Of a stretch of 48,592 nt of DNA, positions 17,846 through 26,080 are shown piece by piece. The notes under the pieces were generated by a model, which saw nothing but the letters and a program-made list of their open reading frames with translations, searched no databases and was not told the DNA's origin. The stretch is taken from NCBI GenBank assembly GCA_947448375.1, contig CANFMY010000002.1:1-48592 (forward strand). The letters are read 5' to 3'. The position numbers and the translations under genes are program-made. How positions within the stretch are numbered: the first letter of the stretch is position 1; each line of letters starts with the position of its first letter. This DNA is from Comamonadaceae bacterium. Its GTDB lineage: Bacteria > Pseudomonadota > Gammaproteobacteria > Burkholderiales > Burkholderiaceae_C.

Positions 17846-18323
17846 TGCTGGGGTGGGTGTGCAGCAGCGTCAAGGGGTGGCGCCTGGGGTGTGCATGGTC
17901 CTCGATGCATTGCAGCACCAACGGGCTGCGATGCCGATCGACACTGGCACGGACTTCCTCCAGACTGAGCCAGCACACGCGCACGATGCCCTCGTCGAGG
18001 GGGCGATCTGCTTGCAGGGCGCCCACCGAGCCCGCAAACGCAAAGCGCAGGTAAGTGATGTCTTGCTCGGTGGGGTCGGTGGCCGTGGGTCGTTGGAAGC
18101 GGGCCAGGTAGACCCCCACCAGCGAATCGGGGGTGAACGCGTGGGCCGTTTCCTCCAGGGCTTCGCGGGCGCAGGCCTGCACCAGGCTCTCCCCGGGCTC
18201 CAGGTGGCCCGCCGGGTTGTTCAGCCGCAAGCCCTCGGGCGTGTGCTCTTCAATCAGCAGGTAGCGACCATCGCGTTCGATGACGGCGGCCACGGTGACA
18301 CTGGGTTTCCATCGGTGGGTCAT
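17829..18323 (-). CDS. Nudix hydrolase (NudJ-like)
   Basis: A 164-residue Nudix protein. The Nudix box reads GHLEPGESLVQACAREALEETA, matching G-x5-E-x7-R-E-U-x-E-E with all metal-binding glutamates present. The N-terminal VTVAAVIERDGRYLLIEE strand resembles NudJ-type phosphatases, which act on thiamine pyrophosphate precursors and nucleoside phosphates; that finer assignment is inference. The C-terminus is histidine-rich. It overlaps the convergent transporter gene by 17 bases, and its start lies 130 bp from the divergent pnt operon, so that spacer must hold both promoters. Confidence 0.9.
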   Translation of the reverse strand: MTHRWKPSVTVAAVIERDGRYLLIEEHTPEGLRLNNPAGHLEPGESLVQACAREALEETAHAFTPDSLVGVYLARFQRPTATDPTEQDITYLRFAFAGSVGALQADRPLDEGIVRVCWLSLEEVRASVDRHRSPLVLQCIEDHAHPRRHPLTLLHTHPSINGDG

Positions 18324-18453
18324 GAACCGATTGTCACACTGGCGCGCTTGGGTTTATCGGGGCGGGGTCGGCGTCAATGTCGTGTAAGCTATTCCCCATA
18401 GCAAACTCGGTGCAGGCGCAGAAGGGCCAAGCATCGTCATCAGGAGAATACCC

Positions 18454-19569
18454 ATGCTCATAGGCATGCCTGCAGAAAGCTTCGCGGGCGAAACACGTGT
18501 TGCCGTCACCCCCGAGACGGCCAAAAAGCTCAAGGCGCAAGGCCACACCCTGCGAATTCAATCGGGCGCGGGTGTGACGGCGAGTATCACCGACGCGGCG
18601 TACGAAGCCGCCGGTGCTGACATCACCGATGCATCGGGTGCCTGGTCCTGCGACCTGCTCTTGAAAGTCCGGGCCCCGTCCGCCGCAGAACTCACCCAGG
18701 TCAAACCCGGGGCCGCGCTGGTGGGCATGCTCAACCCGTTCGATGCCGAAGGCCTGCAACGCCTGGCCCAGGCACAGCTCACCAGCTTTGCCCTGGAGGC
18801 AGCACCGCGCACCACCCGTGCGCAAAGCATGGACGTGCTGTCCTCGCAGGCCAACATCGCCGGCTACAAGGCGGTGATGATCGCAGCCGATCGCTATCAG
18901 CGCTTTTTCCCCATGCTGATGACGGCAGCGGGTACGGTCAAGGCCGCGCGCGTGGTCATCCTGGGCGTGGGGGTGGCGGGCCTGCAGGCGATTGCCACGG
19001 CCAAGCGATTGGGTGCGGTGATCGAGGCGTCCGATGTGCGACCCAGCGTGAAAGAGCAAGTGGAGTCGCTCGGTGCCAAGTTCATCGACGTACCCTATGA
19101 GACGGCGGAAGAAAAGGAAGCCGCCGAAGGCGTGGGGGGCTATGCCCGCCCGATGCCGCCGAGCTGGCTCGAGCGCCAGAAGGCTGAGGTGGCCAAGCGT
19201 GTGGCCCAGGCCGACGTGGTGATCACCACCGCGTTGATTCCGGGCCGTGCCGCCCCCGTGCTGGTCACCGAGGACATGGTCAAGGCCATGAAGCCCGGGT
19301 CCGTCATCGTGGACCTGGCCGCACCCCAGGGCGGCAACTGCCCGCTCACCGAGCCGGGGCACACCGTGGTCAAGCATGGCGTGACGCTGGTGGGTGAAAC
19401 CAATCTGCCCGCGCTGGTGGCGGCCGACGCGAGCGCCTTGTACGCCCGCAACGTGCTCGACTTCCTCAAGCTCGTGCTCGACAAGGAAGGCCAGTTCAAG
19501 GTCGACCTGGAAGACGATATTGTCGCGGCCTGTCTGATGACGCAGGGCGGCGACGTCCGGAGGAAATAA
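18454..19569 (+). CDS. pntAA: NAD(P) transhydrogenase subunit alpha part 1 (NAD-binding domain I)
   Basis: A 371-residue domain I of the proton-translocating transhydrogenase, related to alanine dehydrogenase. It starts MLIGMPAESFAGETRVAVTPET and has the NAD Rossmann motif ILGVGVAGLQAIATAKRLGA and the mobile loop with EGVGGYARPMP. It takes hydride from NADH and passes it to domain III. In this split form, domain II N-terminal helices are a separate gene (pntAB) just downstream. A strong ribosome-binding site (AGGAG) precedes the ATG. In the 130-bp leader GCTAT-TCCCC-ATAGC (18388-18402) is an operator-sized inverted repeat of unknown meaning. It heads a tightly packed plus-strand operon through mtnN. 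Confidence 0.95.
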   Translation: MLIGMPAESFAGETRVAVTPETAKKLKAQGHTLRIQSGAGVTASITDAAYEAAGADITDASGAWSCDLLLKVRAPSAAELTQVKPGAALVGMLNPFDAEGLQRLAQAQLTSFALEAAPRTTRAQSMDVLSSQANIAGYKAVMIAADRYQRFFPMLMTAAGTVKAARVVILGVGVAGLQAIATAKRLGAVIEASDVRPSVKEQVESLGAKFIDVPYETAEEKEAAEGVGGYARPMPPSWLERQKAEVAKRVAQADVVITTALIPGRAAPVLVTEDMVKAMKPGSVIVDLAAPQGGNCPLTEPGHTVVKHGVTLVGETNLPALVAADASALYARNVLDFLKLVLDKEGQFKVDLEDDIVAACLMTQGGDVRRK

Positions 19570-19571
19570 GC

Positions 19572-19895
19572 ATGGAACTCGTATCTCCCACCCTCACCAA
19601 CCTGATCATTTTTGTGTTGGCCATCTACGTGGGCTACCACGTGGTCTGGACGGTCACGCCCGCCTTGCACACGCCGCTGATGGCGGTGACCAATGCGGTC
19701 TCGGCCATTGTCATCGTCGGGGCCATGCTGGCCGCGGCGCTCACCGAAACCACCCTGGGCAAGACCATGGGCGTGCTGGCGGTGGCGCTGGCCGCGGTCA
19801 ATGTGTTCGGCGGATTTCTGGTGACCCGGCGGATGCTGGAAATGTTCAAGAAGAAAGAGCGCAAGGCGCCCGCTACTCAGGGAGACGCACCATGA
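19572..19895 (+). CDS. pntAB: NAD(P) transhydrogenase subunit alpha part 2
   Basis: A 107-residue membrane protein with three to four helices (LTNLIIFVLAIYVGYHVVW, AVSAIVIVGAMLAAAL, TMGVLAVALAAVNVFGGFLVTRRMLEMF). It supplies part of the proton channel domain II of the transhydrogenase. The start is two bases after the pntAA stop; its stop overlaps the pntB ATG (ATGA), showing coupled translation. Length and FGGFLVTRRML ending are typical. In E. coli this region is fused to PntA; here it is separate, as in many alpha- and beta-proteobacteria. Confidence 0.94.
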   Translation: MELVSPTLTNLIIFVLAIYVGYHVVWTVTPALHTPLMAVTNAVSAIVIVGAMLAAALTETTLGKTMGVLAVALAAVNVFGGFLVTRRMLEMFKKKERKAPATQGDAP

Positions 19896-21331
19896 GCATG
19901 AACCTGGTGACGCTGCTGTATCTGGTGGCCAGCGTCTTTTTCATTCAGGCCCTCAAGGGGCTGTCGCATCCCACCACCTCGATTCGCGGCAACGTGTTTG
20001 GCATGGCGGGCATGACCATCGCGGTGCTCACCACGGCAGCACTCATCGTGCAATTGTCCAGCGATGCTGGCGCCGGCATGGGCTATGTCCTGGTGGGGCT
20101 GCTGGTGGGTGGCACGGCTGGCGCCATCATGGCGCAGCGTGTCGAGATGACCAAGATGCCCGAGCTGGTGGCCTTCATGCACAGCATGATCGGTCTGGCG
20201 GCGGTGTTCATCGCCATTGCGGCGGCGGTCGAGCCGCAGGCTTTCCAGATCGTGCAGAAAGCGGCAGACGGTACCGTGCCGCCCATCCCGATGGGCAACC
20301 GCCTTGAGCTGTTCCTGGGCGCAGGCATCGGTGCCATCACCTTCAGTGGTTCGGTGATCGCGTTTGGCAAGCTCTCGGGCAAATACAAGTTCCGCCTGTT
20401 CCAGGGCGCGCCGGTCACTTTTGCCGGTCAGCACAAGCTCAACCTGGTGATGGGCCTGGCCACGCTGGGCCTGGGTGGCTGCTACACCGCCACGCAAGAC
20501 CCCGCCGCGTTTTATGCCATGCTGGCGCTGTCCTTCATCATGGGCGTGCTGATCATCATTCCGATCGGCGGGGCCGACATGCCGGTGGTGGTGTCCATGC
20601 TCAACAGCTACTCGGGCTGGGCGGCGGCGGGCATTGGCTTCTCGCTCAACAACAGCATGCTGATCATCGCCGGCTCGCTGGTGGGCAGCTCGGGGGCCAT
20701 CCTGAGCTACATCATGTGCAAGGCCATGAACCGCTCGTTCTTCAACGTGATTCTGGGCGGCTTTGGCGGCGAGGCGGTCGATGCCGCGGCCGGGGGTCAG
20801 GCGCAACGCAGCGTCAAGAGTGGCAGTGCCGATGACGCGGCCTTCATCATGGGCAACGCCGAAACCGTGGTCATCGTGCCCGGGTATGGTCTGGCGGTGG
20901 CGCGTGCGCAGCACGCGGTCAAGGAGCTGGCAGCCAAGCTGACGGAAAAAGGCGTGAGCGTGAAGTACGCCATTCACCCCGTCGCAGGACGCATGCCCGG
21001 TCACATGAACGTGCTGCTGGCCGAAGCCGAGGTGCCCTACGACCAGGTGTTCGAGATGGAGGACATCAACTCCGAATTCGGACAGGCCGATGTGGCCATC
21101 ATCCTGGGTGCCAACGACGTGGTGAACCCGGCAGCACACACCAAGGGCAGCGCGATTTACGGCATGCCCATTCTGGAGGCCTACAAGGCCAAAACCGTCA
21201 TCGTCAACAAGCGCTCCATGGCAGCGGGCTACGCCGGCCTGGACAACGAGCTGTTCTACATGGACAAGACCATGATGGTGTTTGGTGACGCCAAGAAGGT
21301 GGTCGAGGACATGGTCAAGGCCATCGAGTGA
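19892..21331 (+). CDS. pntB: NAD(P) transhydrogenase subunit beta
   Basis: A 479-residue subunit with about nine membrane helices (to residue about 270) followed by the cytosolic NADP-binding domain III: GNAETVVIVPGYGLAVARAQHAV, VKYAIHPVAGRMPGHMNVLLAEA and ADVAIILGANDVVNPAA. With PntAA and PntAB it couples proton entry to NADPH formation from NADH. It overlaps pntAB by four bases and its stop shares one base with the start of the acyl-CoA synthetase gene. All three subunits appear intact. Confidence 0.96.
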   Translation: MSMNLVTLLYLVASVFFIQALKGLSHPTTSIRGNVFGMAGMTIAVLTTAALIVQLSSDAGAGMGYVLVGLLVGGTAGAIMAQRVEMTKMPELVAFMHSMIGLAAVFIAIAAAVEPQAFQIVQKAADGTVPPIPMGNRLELFLGAGIGAITFSGSVIAFGKLSGKYKFRLFQGAPVTFAGQHKLNLVMGLATLGLGGCYTATQDPAAFYAMLALSFIMGVLIIIPIGGADMPVVVSMLNSYSGWAAAGIGFSLNNSMLIIAGSLVGSSGAILSYIMCKAMNRSFFNVILGGFGGEAVDAAAGGQAQRSVKSGSADDAAFIMGNAETVVIVPGYGLAVARAQHAVKELAAKLTEKGVSVKYAIHPVAGRMPGHMNVLLAEAEVPYDQVFEMEDINSEFGQADVAIILGANDVVNPAAHTKGSAIYGMPILEAYKAKTVIVNKRSMAAGYAGLDNELFYMDKTMMVFGDAKKVVEDMVKAIE

Positions 21332-23007
21332 TGACCAGCCACCCCTGGTTGAGTGCGTATCCCGAGGGGGTGCCGGCAGCGATCGACACGAGCGGCTACC
21401 GTTCGCTTGTCGACCTCATGCAAGAGAGCTTTCGGCGCTATGCCGAGCGCCCGGCGTACAGTTTTCTGGGTCGCCGCCTGAGCTTTGCGGAGCTGGACCA
21501 GCGCAGCCAGCAGCTGGGTGCGTATCTGCAGTCGTTGGGGCTGGTGCGGGGCGACCGGGTGGCCATCATGCTGCCCAACGTGCTGCAGTACCCCATCGCG
21601 GTGGCGGCGGTGTTGCGAGCGGGCTTCGTGGTGGTCAACGTCAACCCGCTGTACACCGCACGTGAGCTGGCCTATCAACTCCAGGACTCGGGCGCCAAGG
21701 CCATTGTCATCATCGAAAACTTCGGCGCGGTGCTGCAGCAATGCCTGGCCAACACGCCGGTGCAGCATGTGGTGTTGTGTGCCATGGGTGACCAGCTCAG
21801 CTGGCTCAAGGGCTTGCTGGTGAACCAGGTGGTGCGCAACGTCAAGAAGATGGTGCCTGCGTTCGAGTTGCCCACGGCGGTCCGTTTCAACGAGGCGTTG
21901 GCGCGCGGGGCTCGGCTGAGCCTGCAGCAACCCGAGGTGGGGCCGGATGACCTGGCTGTGTTGCAATACACCGGCGGTACCACGGGGGTCTCCAAAGGGG
22001 CCGAGCTGCTGCACCGCAACCTGCTGGCCAATGTGCTGCAGTCCGAAGCCTGGAACAGCCCGGTGATGCAGCGCGTGCCGGCCAACGAACAGTTGACCAG
22101 CATCTGTGCCTTGCCGCTGTATCACATCTTCGCCTTCACGGTGAACATGATGTTGTCCATGCGCACCGGCGGCATGAACGTGCTGATTCCCAACCCGCGC
22201 GACATTCCGGCTGTGCTCAAGGAGTTGTCGCAGCACCGCTTTCATCAGTTTCCGGCTGTGAACACCTTGTTCAATGCCCTGCTCAATCACCCCGACTTCG
22301 AGCGGGTGGACTGGTCGCACCTCAAGGTCTCGTTGGGCGGCGGCACGGCCGTGCAGGCGGCAGTGGCCCAGCGCTGGCTCGAGAAGACGGGGTGTCCCAT
22401 TTGTGAGGGCTATGGCCTGTCCGAGACCAGCCCCTCGGCCAGTTGCAACCCCACCACCAGCCAGGCCTTCAGCGGCACCATCGGCGTGCCCATCCCCGGC
22501 ACCGAGATGAAAATCATCGATGACGACGGACACGATGTGGCCGTGGGCCAGCCGGGTGAAATTGCCATCCGCGGTCCGCAGGTGATGGCGGGCTACTGGC
22601 AGCGACCCGACGAGACGGCCCGTGTCATGCTGCCCGACGGGTGGTTTCGCTCGGGTGATATTGGCATCATGGACGAGCGTGGGTACTTCCGCATTGTGGA
22701 CCGCAAGAAGGACATGATTCTGGTCAGCGGCTTCAACGTCTACCCCAATGAGGTGGAGGACGTGGTGGCGCAATTGCCAGGCGTCTTGGAGTGTGCGGTC
22801 ATCGGTATTCCCGACGAGAAGTCCGGCGAGGCGGTCAAGCTCGTGGTGGTGCGCAAGGATCCGCAACTGAGCGAAGACGCCATCCGCGAGCACTGCAAGA
22901 CACAACTCACGGGCTACAAGCATCCGCGCGTCATCGAGTTTCGCGCCGACCTGCCCAAGACGCCGGTGGGCAAGATCCTGCGTCGCGAACTGCGCTCCCC
23001 CAGCTGA
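21331..23007 (+). CDS. fadD: Long-chain-fatty-acid--CoA ligase (AMP-binding)
   Basis: A 558-residue acyl-CoA synthetase of the ANL superfamily. The P-loop-like motif is LQYTGGTTGVSKGAELLHRN, the A5 motif EGYGLSETSPSAS, the hinge region DGWFRSGDIGIMDERGYFRIVDRKKDMIL, and the catalytic lysine segment LPKTPVGKILRREL at the C-terminus. It adenylates fatty acids and transfers them to CoA, at the membrane or in the cytosol. The ATG at 21331 overlaps the pntB stop by one base (TGATG); a GTG sits one codon earlier. Translational coupling to a transhydrogenase is unusual and suggests shared demand for NADPH and acyl-CoA. Chain-length preference cannot be read. Confidence 0.92.
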   Translation: MTSHPWLSAYPEGVPAAIDTSGYRSLVDLMQESFRRYAERPAYSFLGRRLSFAELDQRSQQLGAYLQSLGLVRGDRVAIMLPNVLQYPIAVAAVLRAGFVVVNVNPLYTARELAYQLQDSGAKAIVIIENFGAVLQQCLANTPVQHVVLCAMGDQLSWLKGLLVNQVVRNVKKMVPAFELPTAVRFNEALARGARLSLQQPEVGPDDLAVLQYTGGTTGVSKGAELLHRNLLANVLQSEAWNSPVMQRVPANEQLTSICALPLYHIFAFTVNMMLSMRTGGMNVLIPNPRDIPAVLKELSQHRFHQFPAVNTLFNALLNHPDFERVDWSHLKVSLGGGTAVQAAVAQRWLEKTGCPICEGYGLSETSPSASCNPTTSQAFSGTIGVPIPGTEMKIIDDDGHDVAVGQPGEIAIRGPQVMAGYWQRPDETARVMLPDGWFRSGDIGIMDERGYFRIVDRKKDMILVSGFNVYPNEVEDVVAQLPGVLECAVIGIPDEKSGEAVKLVVVRKDPQLSEDAIREHCKTQLTGYKHPRVIEFRADLPKTPVGKILRRELRSPS

Positions 23008-23017
23008 TCGACCCGGC

Positions 23018-23761
23018 ATGACCCTGGGCATCGTCAGTGCCATGCACGAGGAGCTCTCGGCGGTGCTGGAGCGTGTGCAGGCACGACCGATGGAGTGGGC
23101 GGGCCGAACGTTTTGGCATGGCCACTGGCACGGTGTGCCGGTGGTGGCGGTGCTGTCACGCATCGGCAAGGTGGCGGCAGCCACCACCGTGACCACCCTC
23201 ATCCACCGTTTCGAGGTGGACCAGGTGGTGATGACGGGTGTGGCCGGTGGATTGGCCGAGTCGGTGCAAGTGGGTGACGCCGTGGTGGCCGATGCGTTCA
23301 TGCAGCACGACCTCGATGCCTCGCCCCTGTTTCCCCGCTATGAAGTGCCCCTGTACGGTTTGTCCCGCTTCGGGGTGGATGCGCGTCTGAGCGGCAGGCT
23401 CATGCAGGCCGCTCAGGAGGCCTTGTCGCAGGCCGACTGGCCAGCGGCGTTGGGTGAGTTGAACGCCCGTGCCCTGCCACGTTTACACACCGGCTTGGTG
23501 GCCAGCGGCGACCGCTTCGTCTCCAGCGCCGAGGAAAGCCGCACCTTGCGCCAGGCCGTGCCCGATGCCCTGGCCGTGGAGATGGAAGGGGCGGCCATGG
23601 CCCAGGTGTGTCACGACCACGGCGTGCCGTTTGCCGGTGTGCGCCTCATTTCGGACCGAGCCGATGACTCGGCCCATGTGGACTTCATGCGTTTTATCCG
23701 CAAGGTGGCTGCGCCCGTGAGCGCAGCCATCATGCAGGGGCTGGTCCAGCGGCTGGCGTAG
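23018..23761 (+). CDS. mtnN: 5'-methylthioadenosine/S-adenosylhomocysteine nucleosidase
   Basis: A 247-residue PNP/UDP-family nucleosidase. MTLGIVSAMHEELSAVL has the catalytic Glu near residue 12; VAVLSRIGKVAAATTVTTLI and TGVAGGLAESVQVGDAVVA form the core; AVEMEGAAMAQVC binds the ribose; and RLISDRADDSAHVDF contains the catalytic Asp. It removes adenine from MTA and SAH, relieving product inhibition of SAM-dependent methylases and feeding the methionine and autoinducer-2 pathways. It starts 10 bp after fadD and is likely the last gene of the pnt operon, converging on corA with a 7-bp gap. Confidence 0.92.
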   Translation: MTLGIVSAMHEELSAVLERVQARPMEWAGRTFWHGHWHGVPVVAVLSRIGKVAAATTVTTLIHRFEVDQVVMTGVAGGLAESVQVGDAVVADAFMQHDLDASPLFPRYEVPLYGLSRFGVDARLSGRLMQAAQEALSQADWPAALGELNARALPRLHTGLVASGDRFVSSAEESRTLRQAVPDALAVEMEGAAMAQVCHDHGVPFAGVRLISDRADDSAHVDFMRFIRKVAAPVSAAIMQGLVQRLA

Positions 23762-23768
23762 GCCCCGC

Positions 23769-24755
23769 TTATTTCAGCCAGCCGCGCCGGCGGAAATACC
23801 ACATGGGCACCAGGGCGCTGGCCACCATCAAGCCGATGGCCATCGGGTAGCCCCAACTCATGTTGAGCTCGGGCATGTACTGGAAGTTCATGCCGTAGAT
23901 GCTGGCGATCAGGGTGGGGGGCAGCAAGGCCACGCTGGCCACCGAGAAGATCTTGATGATCTTGTTCTGGTTGATGTTGATGAAACCGACCGTGGCGTCC
24001 ATCAGGAAGTTGATCTTGTCGAACAGGAAGGCCGTGTGGTTGTCCAGCGACTCGATGTCACGCAGGATTTGCCGCGCTTCTTCGAACTGCTCGGCATTGA
24101 GCATGCGCGAGCGCATCATGAAACTGACGGCACGGCGCGTGTCCATGACGTTGCGGCGGATGCGGCCGTTCAAGTCTTCCTGGCGGGCGATGGCGGCCAG
24201 CACCTCGCCGGCCAGGGAGTCGGTGACGTCCTCGGACAGCACCTTTTTGCCGGCCAGTTCCAGTTGGTCGTAAATGTTTTCCAGCGTGTCCGCGGAGTAT
24301 TCGGCGTCGGCGTCGAACAGCTTGAGCAGCACCTCCTTGGCGTCCTCCAGCAAGCCGGGCGCGCGACGGGCGCGCAGACGCAAGAGACGAAACACCGGCA
24401 CGTCTTCATCGTGGATCGAGAACAGCACGCCACGGCTTTTGAGGTCCTGGTTGTGCTGGTTCAGGATGAAGGCCACCCGCACGGTGCGGGGCTCGTCCTC
24501 ATCGGCGATCAGAAAGTCGCTGCGGATGTGCAACTCGCCGTTGTCTTCCTCATAGAAGCGGGCGGATTCCTCGATGTCTTCGTCCATCGCATCCTCGGGG
24601 ATGGACAGACCGTAGTACTGTTTGATCCAGCGCTTTTCCTCCACCGTGGGCGACTCCAGGTCGACCCAGATGGGGTGAAAGCGCGAAAGCTCTTCCAGGG
24701 ATTCGATTTCTTCCTGGACGAGGCGGCCGTGGGCCAGCGTGAATATGTTGAGCAT
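23769..24755 (-). CDS. corA: Magnesium/cobalt transporter CorA
   Basis: A 328-residue CorA. A long acidic cytoplasmic domain (MDEDIEESARFYEEDNGELHIRS; then coiled helices QEDLNGRIRRNVMDTRRAVSF) precedes two C-terminal membrane helices. The signature GMN is in ASIYGMNFQYMPELNMSWGYP, followed by the short positively charged tail RRRGWLK. It forms a pentameric Mg2+ (and Co2+) channel. The ATG at 24753-24755 has no clear ribosome-binding site; instead a GC-rich hairpin ends ten bases before it. The 140-base leader is highly structured and may regulate expression. It converges on mtnN. Confidence 0.95.
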   Translation of the reverse strand: MLNIFTLAHGRLVQEEIESLEELSRFHPIWVDLESPTVEEKRWIKQYYGLSIPEDAMDEDIEESARFYEEDNGELHIRSDFLIADEDEPRTVRVAFILNQHNQDLKSRGVLFSIHDEDVPVFRLLRLRARRAPGLLEDAKEVLLKLFDADAEYSADTLENIYDQLELAGKKVLSEDVTDSLAGEVLAAIARQEDLNGRIRRNVMDTRRAVSFMMRSRMLNAEQFEEARQILRDIESLDNHTAFLFDKINFLMDATVGFININQNKIIKIFSVASVALLPPTLIASIYGMNFQYMPELNMSWGYPMAIGLMVASALVPMWYFRRRGWLK

Positions 24756-24893
24756 GGCGGCTTGAGGTGCCTAGGCACCGGAGTTCGATGACGGAAAGTG
24801 CTTTCGAATCCGGTTCAAGGGCACCCAGGCCGGTGGATCCGAAAGCTACCGAGAAGGGTAGGGGTCCAAGGAGAGATCTCCGTAACTGCTGAA
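24756..24893 (-). promoter_or_regulatory. Structured 5' leader of corA (candidate cis-regulatory RNA)
   Basis: Reading toward corA, a CATAAT hexamer (24905-24900) could start a message of about 138 bases. Predicted elements in order are: a small GGAG/CTCC hairpin (24870-24881), CTACC-CTTCTC-GGTAG (24846-24861), a ten-pair stem CCGGATTCGA / TCGAA-C-TCCGG with one bulged C (24778-24813), and the perfect palindrome GGTGCCTAGGCACC (24766-24779), ten bases before the ATG. The two last stems overlap by two bases and could be mutually exclusive. No open reading frame or known riboswitch signature was recognised. It fills most of the 304-bp spacer between corA and hpf. Confidence 0.4.
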
Positions 24894-24954
24894 GCCGCCA
24901 TTATGGCACTGGCCCTCGGGCTTGGGTGGCCACGCCCCTACGTGTTGGCGGGCC

Positions 24955-24983
24955 TTGCTTTTCCCGGTCAGCCGGCGCATAGT
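24955..24983 (+). promoter_or_regulatory. Possible promoter of hpf
   Basis: TTGCTT (24955-24960), a 17-bp spacer and CATAGT (24978-24983) match sigma-70 elements at three and four of six positions. The start site would lie near 24990, giving a leader of about 70 bases ending in the strong site AGGAGGAGCTC before the hpf ATG. Confidence 0.35.
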
Positions 24984-25059
24984 GGACTTGAGCGGCTTGC
25001 CCTGGGGGTGAGGGGTGGACTGCCAGTACCAGTGATTTCAACCGTTTTAGGAGGAGCTC

Positions 25060-25389
25060 ATGAACCTGACGATCAGCGGCCATCATGTCGAAGTCACCCC
25101 TGCCCTGCGCAGCTACGTGACCAGCAAGCTCGATCGCATCACGCGTCACTTTGACCAGGTGGTGGATGTCAAGGTGTTGCTGTCGGTGGAAAAGCAAAAG
25201 GAAAAGGAAAAGCGCCAGCGCGCCGAGTGCAACATCCATGTCAAGGGCAGCGACATGTTTGCCGAATGCAGCCACGAAGACCTCTATGCAGCGGTCGATG
25301 AACTGGTGGACAAACTCGACCGCCAGGTGGTGCGCCACAAAGACAAGCTGCAAGACCACCACCACGACGGACACAAGCGGCTGATGTGA
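25060..25389 (+). CDS. hpf: Ribosome hibernation promoting factor (short HPF)
   Basis: A 109-residue protein of the HPF/YfiA family: [32 protein letters not shown] is the conserved first half, followed by [34 protein letters not shown]. It binds the decoding centre of idle 30S subunits and promotes 100S dimers in stationary phase. It lacks the C-terminal dimerisation domain of long HPF, and ends in a His/Asp-rich tail. It has a near-perfect ribosome-binding site. It is followed by ptsN as in most beta-proteobacteria, but rpoN and lptB, usually upstream, are replaced here by divergent corA. Confidence 0.94.
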   Translation: MNLTISGHHVEVTPALRSYVTSKLDRITRHFDQVVDVKVLLSVEKQKEKEKRQRAECNIHVKGSDMFAECSHEDLYAAVDELVDKLDRQVVRHKDKLQDHHHDGHKRLM

Positions 25390-25392
25390 CCT

Positions 25393-25415
25393 GGCGGCAC
25401 CAATTTGGTGCCGCC
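25393..25415. repeat. 23-bp inverted repeat after hpf
   Basis: GGCGGCACCAA-T-TTGGTGCCGCC is an 11-bp perfect inverted repeat starting four bases after the hpf stop. As RNA it forms a nine-pair hairpin with an AATTT loop but no T-run follows, so it may be a weak terminator, a message-stabilising end or a processing site between hpf and ptsN. Confidence 0.7.
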
Positions 25416-25589
25416 CCGGGCGCTCTCCATCGGGCACGCTTCGGGGGCGTACCCGGCAGGGCAGCCCATGTGCGGCTGGTTGCCCATCGTTCGTGGGGGG
25501 TGACCGCACGCAGGCCCCCGGCCCTGTCGCAACAGTCCCGACAAGGGATGACCCAGACGGGGTGACGGGTGCATAATGTGCGCCTCACC

Positions 25590-26057
25590 ATGAACCGACT
25601 CGCCGCCATTCTGCCCGTTGCCCATGTGCTCGTGGGTGTCGAGGTCACCAGCAAAAAGCGCGCTTTCGAGGAAGCGGGTCTTTTGTTTGAGTCGCAGCAT
25701 GGTCTGAGCCGGGCTCTCGTCGCAGACAGTTTGTTTGCCCGTGAGCGTCTGGGCTCAACGGGTCTGGGTCATGGCGTGGCCATACCGCACGGGCGTATCA
25801 AGGGCCTGAAGTCGCCCATGGCCGCGGTGTTTCGTCTGGACCAGGCCATCGGGTTTGACTCCCCCGACGAGCAACCGGTGAACCTGTTGATCTTCCTGCT
25901 CGTGCCTGAGGCGTCGACGCAAAAGCACCTGGAAATCCTCTCCGAAATTGCCGAGTTGCTCAGCGACGCCTCGTTGCGCGACAAACTCAAGAGCAGCGAC
26001 ACCTCCGAGGCGCTGCACCACCTCGTTGCCAACTGGAGCTCGGCCCTCACCACTTGA
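25590..26057 (+). CDS. ptsN: Nitrogen-PTS EIIA component (PtsN)
   Basis: A 155-residue EIIA-Ntr/fructose-type phosphocarrier. The active histidine is in GVAIPHGRI; the fold is marked by [39 protein letters not shown] and [14 protein letters not shown]. It receives phosphate from NPr/HPr and regulates potassium uptake, carbon and nitrogen metabolism rather than sugar import. The ATG at 25590 is preferred to the GTG at 25569. A CATAAT hexamer (25572-25577) ends 12 bases before it, implying a leader of only a few bases if used. The 200-bp spacer after hpf otherwise shows only the hairpin above. hprK follows 23 bp downstream. Confidence 0.92.
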   Translation: MNRLAAILPVAHVLVGVEVTSKKRAFEEAGLLFESQHGLSRALVADSLFARERLGSTGLGHGVAIPHGRIKGLKSPMAAVFRLDQAIGFDSPDEQPVNLLIFLLVPEASTQKHLEILSEIAELLSDASLRDKLKSSDTSEALHHLVANWSSALTT

Positions 26058-26080
26058 GGGGACGAGCGGACGTACCCACC

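Noticed and set aside
21256-23301. 681-codon ORF on the minus strand opposite fadD and mtnN
   Set aside because: Antisense to two clear genes, spans their boundary, and shows no recognisable domain.
24810-24900. Possible tRNA or glycine riboswitch in the corA-hpf spacer
   Set aside because: GGTTCAAGG and GGAGAGATC recall a T-loop and a glycine aptamer fragment, but no cloverleaf or second aptamer half can be built.
24798-25154. 118-codon plus ORF in the corA-hpf spacer
   Set aside because: Overlaps the hpf start in another frame, no ribosome-binding site, no similarity recognised; the region is better explained as leader and promoter DNA.
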